A stretch of 64,000 nucleotides of DNA from JAAFIP01 sp043766985 (GTDB taxonomy: Bacteria > Pseudomonadota > Gammaproteobacteria > Burkholderiales > Burkholderiaceae_C). The stretch spans positions 1 through 64,000 of the forward strand of contig JAYUHM010000101.1 of the NCBI GenBank assembly GCA_043766985.1, in the 5' to 3' direction. The translations under genes and the position numbers were made by a program. Shown one piece after another: positions 61,710 to 64,000 of this stretch (its first letter is position 1; every line of letters starts with the position of its first letter). The notes under the pieces were generated by a model. The model was not told the DNA's origin. It ran no database searches and worked only from the letters and a program-made list of their open reading frames with translations.

Positions 61710-62120
61710 TCAGGCCTCGGGCGTATCCGTGTCTACGCTGCCCGTGCCAATGTTGCGCCGCGCAGCGCTGGCCAAGGCCTCGTACTTTGCGCGAAAGGCG
61801 TCCAGCTGCTCTTCTTCCAGCTCTTCCAAATCCAGCAGCGCGTTATGCGCGCCCTGGGTAGCGCGGATGAGCTCATCCAGCTTGATCTGAATCGCCTGCG
61901 TGTCGCGGTTTTGCGTACTTTGGATGAGGAACACCATCAAGAAAGTGACGATGGTGGTGGCCGTGTTGATAACCAACTGCCACGTATCGCTGAACTTGAA
62001 CAGCGGCCCGGTGATGATCCACAACGCAATGGTAGCCACCGCCATGACAAAGACGATGGGCTTGCCGCAAAAGCGCGAGGTGGCTTTGGCGAACTGGGAA
62101 TAGGCTGCTGCATTTTTCAT
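61710..62120 (-). CDS. low-affinity iron permease family protein
   Basis: About 136 residues from ATG 62120. Two membrane helices (PIVFVMAVATIALWIITGPL, WQLVINTATTIVTFLMVFLI) are followed by IQSTQNRDTQAIQIKLDEL, the signature of the low-affinity iron permease/Fet4-like family. A helical acidic tail (LEELEEEQLDAF) follows. Actual iron transport by bacterial members is unproven. Confidence 0.88.
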   Translation of the reverse strand: MKNAAAYSQFAKATSRFCGKPIVFVMAVATIALWIITGPLFKFSDTWQLVINTATTIVTFLMVFLIQSTQNRDTQAIQIKLDELIRATQGAHNALLDLEELEEEQLDAFRAKYEALASAARRNIGTGSVDTDTPEA

Positions 62121-62230
62121 AAACACCTTCGATGTGACAATGATGAAACCATTGTGAACCATGAACCCGCTCAAGCGGCGGCTGGCGAACCAAGTGATAC
62201 CGCATACCGCTGCGCTTGCGCTGCACTTAC

Positions 62231-62287
62231 GCTACATAATTAATAGCTCTTTGTGCCCTTCTCTATTGGGCTTACAGCCTAATTAGC
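62231..62287 (+). repeat. dispersed repeat after the patatin gene
   Basis: Plus copy: ATAATTAATAGCTCTTTGTG, then CTCTATTGGGCTTACAGCC. It lies 8 bp beyond the stop of the patatin-like lipoprotein gene. Confidence 0.72.
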
Positions 62288-62294
62288 TTACAAA

Positions 62295-63188
62295 TTACGC
62301 ATGCAGCGCTTTCAGGAGTATGGCTTGCGCCATCGTCTGCTCATACCCCGCACGAATGGCGCGTTCGCGAAACTCGCGGGTGACGCTGACGTAGTAGCCA
62401 AAGTCGGGGTGCAAGGTGAAGTCGGCGGCGCGTGCATCAGGTTCAGTCAGCGCACGTTTTTTTAAATCGCCTTCTCGGTAACGGCGCGCGCTGTCGGGGG
62501 CTTTGTCTTCGTGGGCAGATGCGTCGATGGCCAGCACTTTGACCGCACCCAGTGCGCGGGCCATGCGCACTGGCAGCGGCACGGCCAGGTCTGCATCCAC
62601 ATACTGCACGCCACGTACGCGTACGGGGGTAAACAAGCCTTCGATGGCGCTGCTGGCCTGCACGGCTATGCCGCCGTTGCCTGCGTTAAACAGCATGGGT
62701 GTGCGCGTGGTGCGCTGCACCACGGCGGCGGCAAAGCGGGTGGCCAACTTTTCTATCGGTTGGTGGCGCAGCTCGCGGTTGATCAGCTCGGCAATGGGCG
62801 TGCCGGCAAACCGGCCTTCACCCGTCACGGCTAAACGGCCCATTTCGCTCACGCCCAAATCAAGCGCCATGCGCTCAAGCTCTACCCCGCGAATGCCGCA
62901 GGCATACAGCGCACCCACCAACGCGCCCACCGAGCCGCCTACCACCAGGTCGGGCTTGCAGCCCAGCTCGTCCATCGCCTTGAGTACGCCCACATGCACA
63001 AAGCCGCGCGGCCCGCCCGAGCTGAGCACCCATGCGATGCGCGCAGGCTTGACCAGGGTGGCGTCAAAGCGCGGCGCATCGTCGGCATCGTGGTTGTAGT
63101 CGGGTGCAAAGCTACAGCCAGTGACAGCGGCGGCGCTGCTGAGCGCTGCAGCAACACTGGTGAGTTGAATAATCTGGCGGCGGTTCAT
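62295..63188 (-). CDS. patatin-like phospholipase, lipoprotein
   Basis: About 297 residues from ATG 63188. The N-terminus (MNRRQIIQLTSVAAAL ... AAVTGC) has a lipobox with Cys24. Patatin motifs: SSGGPRGFVHVGVL (oxyanion), VGGSVGALVGAL (nucleophile Ser in GGSVG) and VQYVDADLAVPLPVR (the catalytic Asp; the usual D-G pair reads D-A here). It probably sits in the envelope. It resembles the RssA/NTE group in length. Substrate unknown. Confidence 0.87.
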   Translation of the reverse strand: MNRRQIIQLTSVAAALSSAAAVTGCSFAPDYNHDADDAPRFDATLVKPARIAWVLSSGGPRGFVHVGVLKAMDELGCKPDLVVGGSVGALVGALYACGIRGVELERMALDLGVSEMGRLAVTGEGRFAGTPIAELINRELRHQPIEKLATRFAAAVVQRTTRTPMLFNAGNGGIAVQASSAIEGLFTPVRVRGVQYVDADLAVPLPVRMARALGAVKVLAIDASAHEDKAPDSARRYREGDLKKRALTEPDARAADFTLHPDFGYYVSVTREFRERAIRAGYEQTMAQAILLKALHA

Positions 63189-63314
63189 AGGCAATAGTGG
63201 CGTTGATGTCGCAAAGTTTACAGCGCAAGCTACTGCCCCGCGCGCCCTAGGCAATTTCCCCATCACCAGATGTTGGCAATAAGGGTACATTGGCCCGAAC
63301 ACCTTGGAGACTGG

Positions 63315-64000
63315 ATGAAGTTACTTCCCTTATGGGCTACTGGCGGCGCCCTTGTTTTGGCGTTGTGCAGCCCCGCCCACGCCCGCGTCACCCGCATCGT
63401 GATTGACGAAACCATTCCTCTGCCAGCGCCCGCGGGCAGCATGGCCTATGAGCAAGTGGCGGGCCGCGCCTTTGGCGAGCTCGACCCCAAGTTGCCGGGC
63501 AACGCCATCATTCAAGACATTGCGCTGGGGCTGGATGCCGACGGCAAGGCACGCTACGTGTCCAGCTTTGTCATTTACAAGCCCGTCGATATGACCAAGG
63601 CCAGCGGCCTGCTGTGGCACGACGTGCCCAACCGGGGCCGCGTGTACCCGTTTGCGTTTCAAGAGCAGGCCTTTGGCGACATCATGCTGGCCAGCGCCTG
63701 GCAGGGCGACAACAGCGGCGCTACCGCCGTGCGGCCCAAGGCCAGTGCGGCGGGCATGCAGTTTTTGCAAGTGCCAGTGGCGCGTGGCGCGGGTGGTACG
63801 CCCGTTACCGGAGAGGTGCTAGGCCGCATCGTCAACCGCTCCGGCGCGGCATCGCAAGCGCTGTGGGTGCAAACCAACCCGGTGCCCTACAAGCCGGTGA
63901 GCCTGGATACCAGCAAGGCTAAACTCGTTTCACGCGCTAGCGAGAACCAGCGCGGGGAGGTAACCGACGAGCGCGCCATCCCCGCCACGGACTGGGCCTG
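63315..64000 (+). CDS. secreted alpha/beta hydrolase-like protein (partial at right edge)
   Basis: ATG at 63315 with TTGGAGACTGG upstream; 228 residues up to the window end, continuing beyond it. Signal peptide ending SPAHARV. The visible part (RIVIDETIPLPA, YEQVAGRAFGELDP, ASGLLWHDVPNRGRVYPF, LASAWQGDNSG) resembles the N-terminal region of the alpha/beta hydrolase family with a large N-terminal domain. The catalytic triad is beyond the edge, so the function is not settled. Confidence 0.6.
   Translation, partial: MKLLPLWATGGALVLALCSPAHARVTRIVIDETIPLPAPAGSMAYEQVAGRAFGELDPKLPGNAIIQDIALGLDADGKARYVSSFVIYKPVDMTKASGLLWHDVPNRGRVYPFAFQEQAFGDIMLASAWQGDNSGATAVRPKASAAGMQFLQVPVARGAGGTPVTGEVLGRIVNRSGAASQALWVQTNPVPYKPVSLDTSKAKLVSRASENQRGEVTDERAIPATDWA

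Noticed and set aside
1..64000. CRISPR array, tRNA or rRNA genes, prophage or complete insertion sequence
   Set aside because: No regularly spaced direct repeats, no tRNA cloverleaf or rRNA stretch, no transposase, integrase or phage structural genes were seen.

Overview
The window looks like chromosomal DNA of a betaproteobacterium of the order Burkholderiales, most likely the family Comamonadaceae. This is inferred from high GC, a yggS/pilT/pilU block, a PhaM-type polyhydroxybutyrate granule protein, DUF4148 and DUF2145 genes, a homodimeric-type aceE, a priA-hemE neighbourhood and short dispersed repeats inside and between genes. No rRNA, tRNA, CRISPR array or complete insertion sequence was seen. 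I had no database access, so family calls come from motifs read by eye.

Layout: 0-4 kb holds two secreted enzymes on the minus strand, a BNR-repeat (sialidase-like) protein and an M28 metallopeptidase lipoprotein, with two stacked terminators after the latter. 4-12 kb holds a bifunctional proline-catabolism enzyme (PutA) carrying several repeat insertions, a divergent two-component pair, an Lrp-type regulator and two unknown genes. 12-31 kb is mostly housekeeping: yggS, the twitching-motility ATPases pilT and pilU, LysR, tautomerase, a hydroxyisobutyrate-type dehydrogenase, CorA, patatin, MFS, hpf, an enoyl-CoA hydratase, PhaM plus a FIST protein, a ceramidase-like membrane protein, an MFS-PlsC fusion, YiaA/B and a DUF2145 module.

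31-37 kb is the first defence-like operon (minus strand, overlapping genes): a single-chain restriction/N6-adenine methyltransferase, a HipA/HipT-like kinase without the N-terminal subdomain, and a protein joining a HipA N-subdomain-like region to a HIRAN domain. 37-44 kb is core again (priA, hemE, CoA-binding protein, redoxin, DsbD-like). 44-53 kb is a second defence locus: a type I restriction-modification system (hsdM-hsdS ... hsdR) with a tripartite toxin-antitoxin-chaperone module (HigB-like, HigA-like, SecB-like) and an opposite-strand CopG/BrnA-like antitoxin between hsdS and hsdR. 53-64 kb holds alaX with an Lrp regulator, aceE without aceF, a second DUF2145 module, an SDR, a creatininase-family protein, DUF4148, LysR, a low-affinity iron permease family protein, a second patatin, and an alpha/beta hydrolase-like gene cut by the window end.

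A repeat of about 45-55 bp, with core AGCTTGTGCTAT followed by ATTGGGCT, recurs at least 12 times in both orientations. It lies in frame inside putA, yggS, dsbD, alaX and aceE, or at gene ends where it supplies stop codons. One copy encodes most of the DsbD signal peptide. Two further repeat types, a GC-rich hairpin in putA and a REP-like palindrome in aceE, are also inserted in frame.
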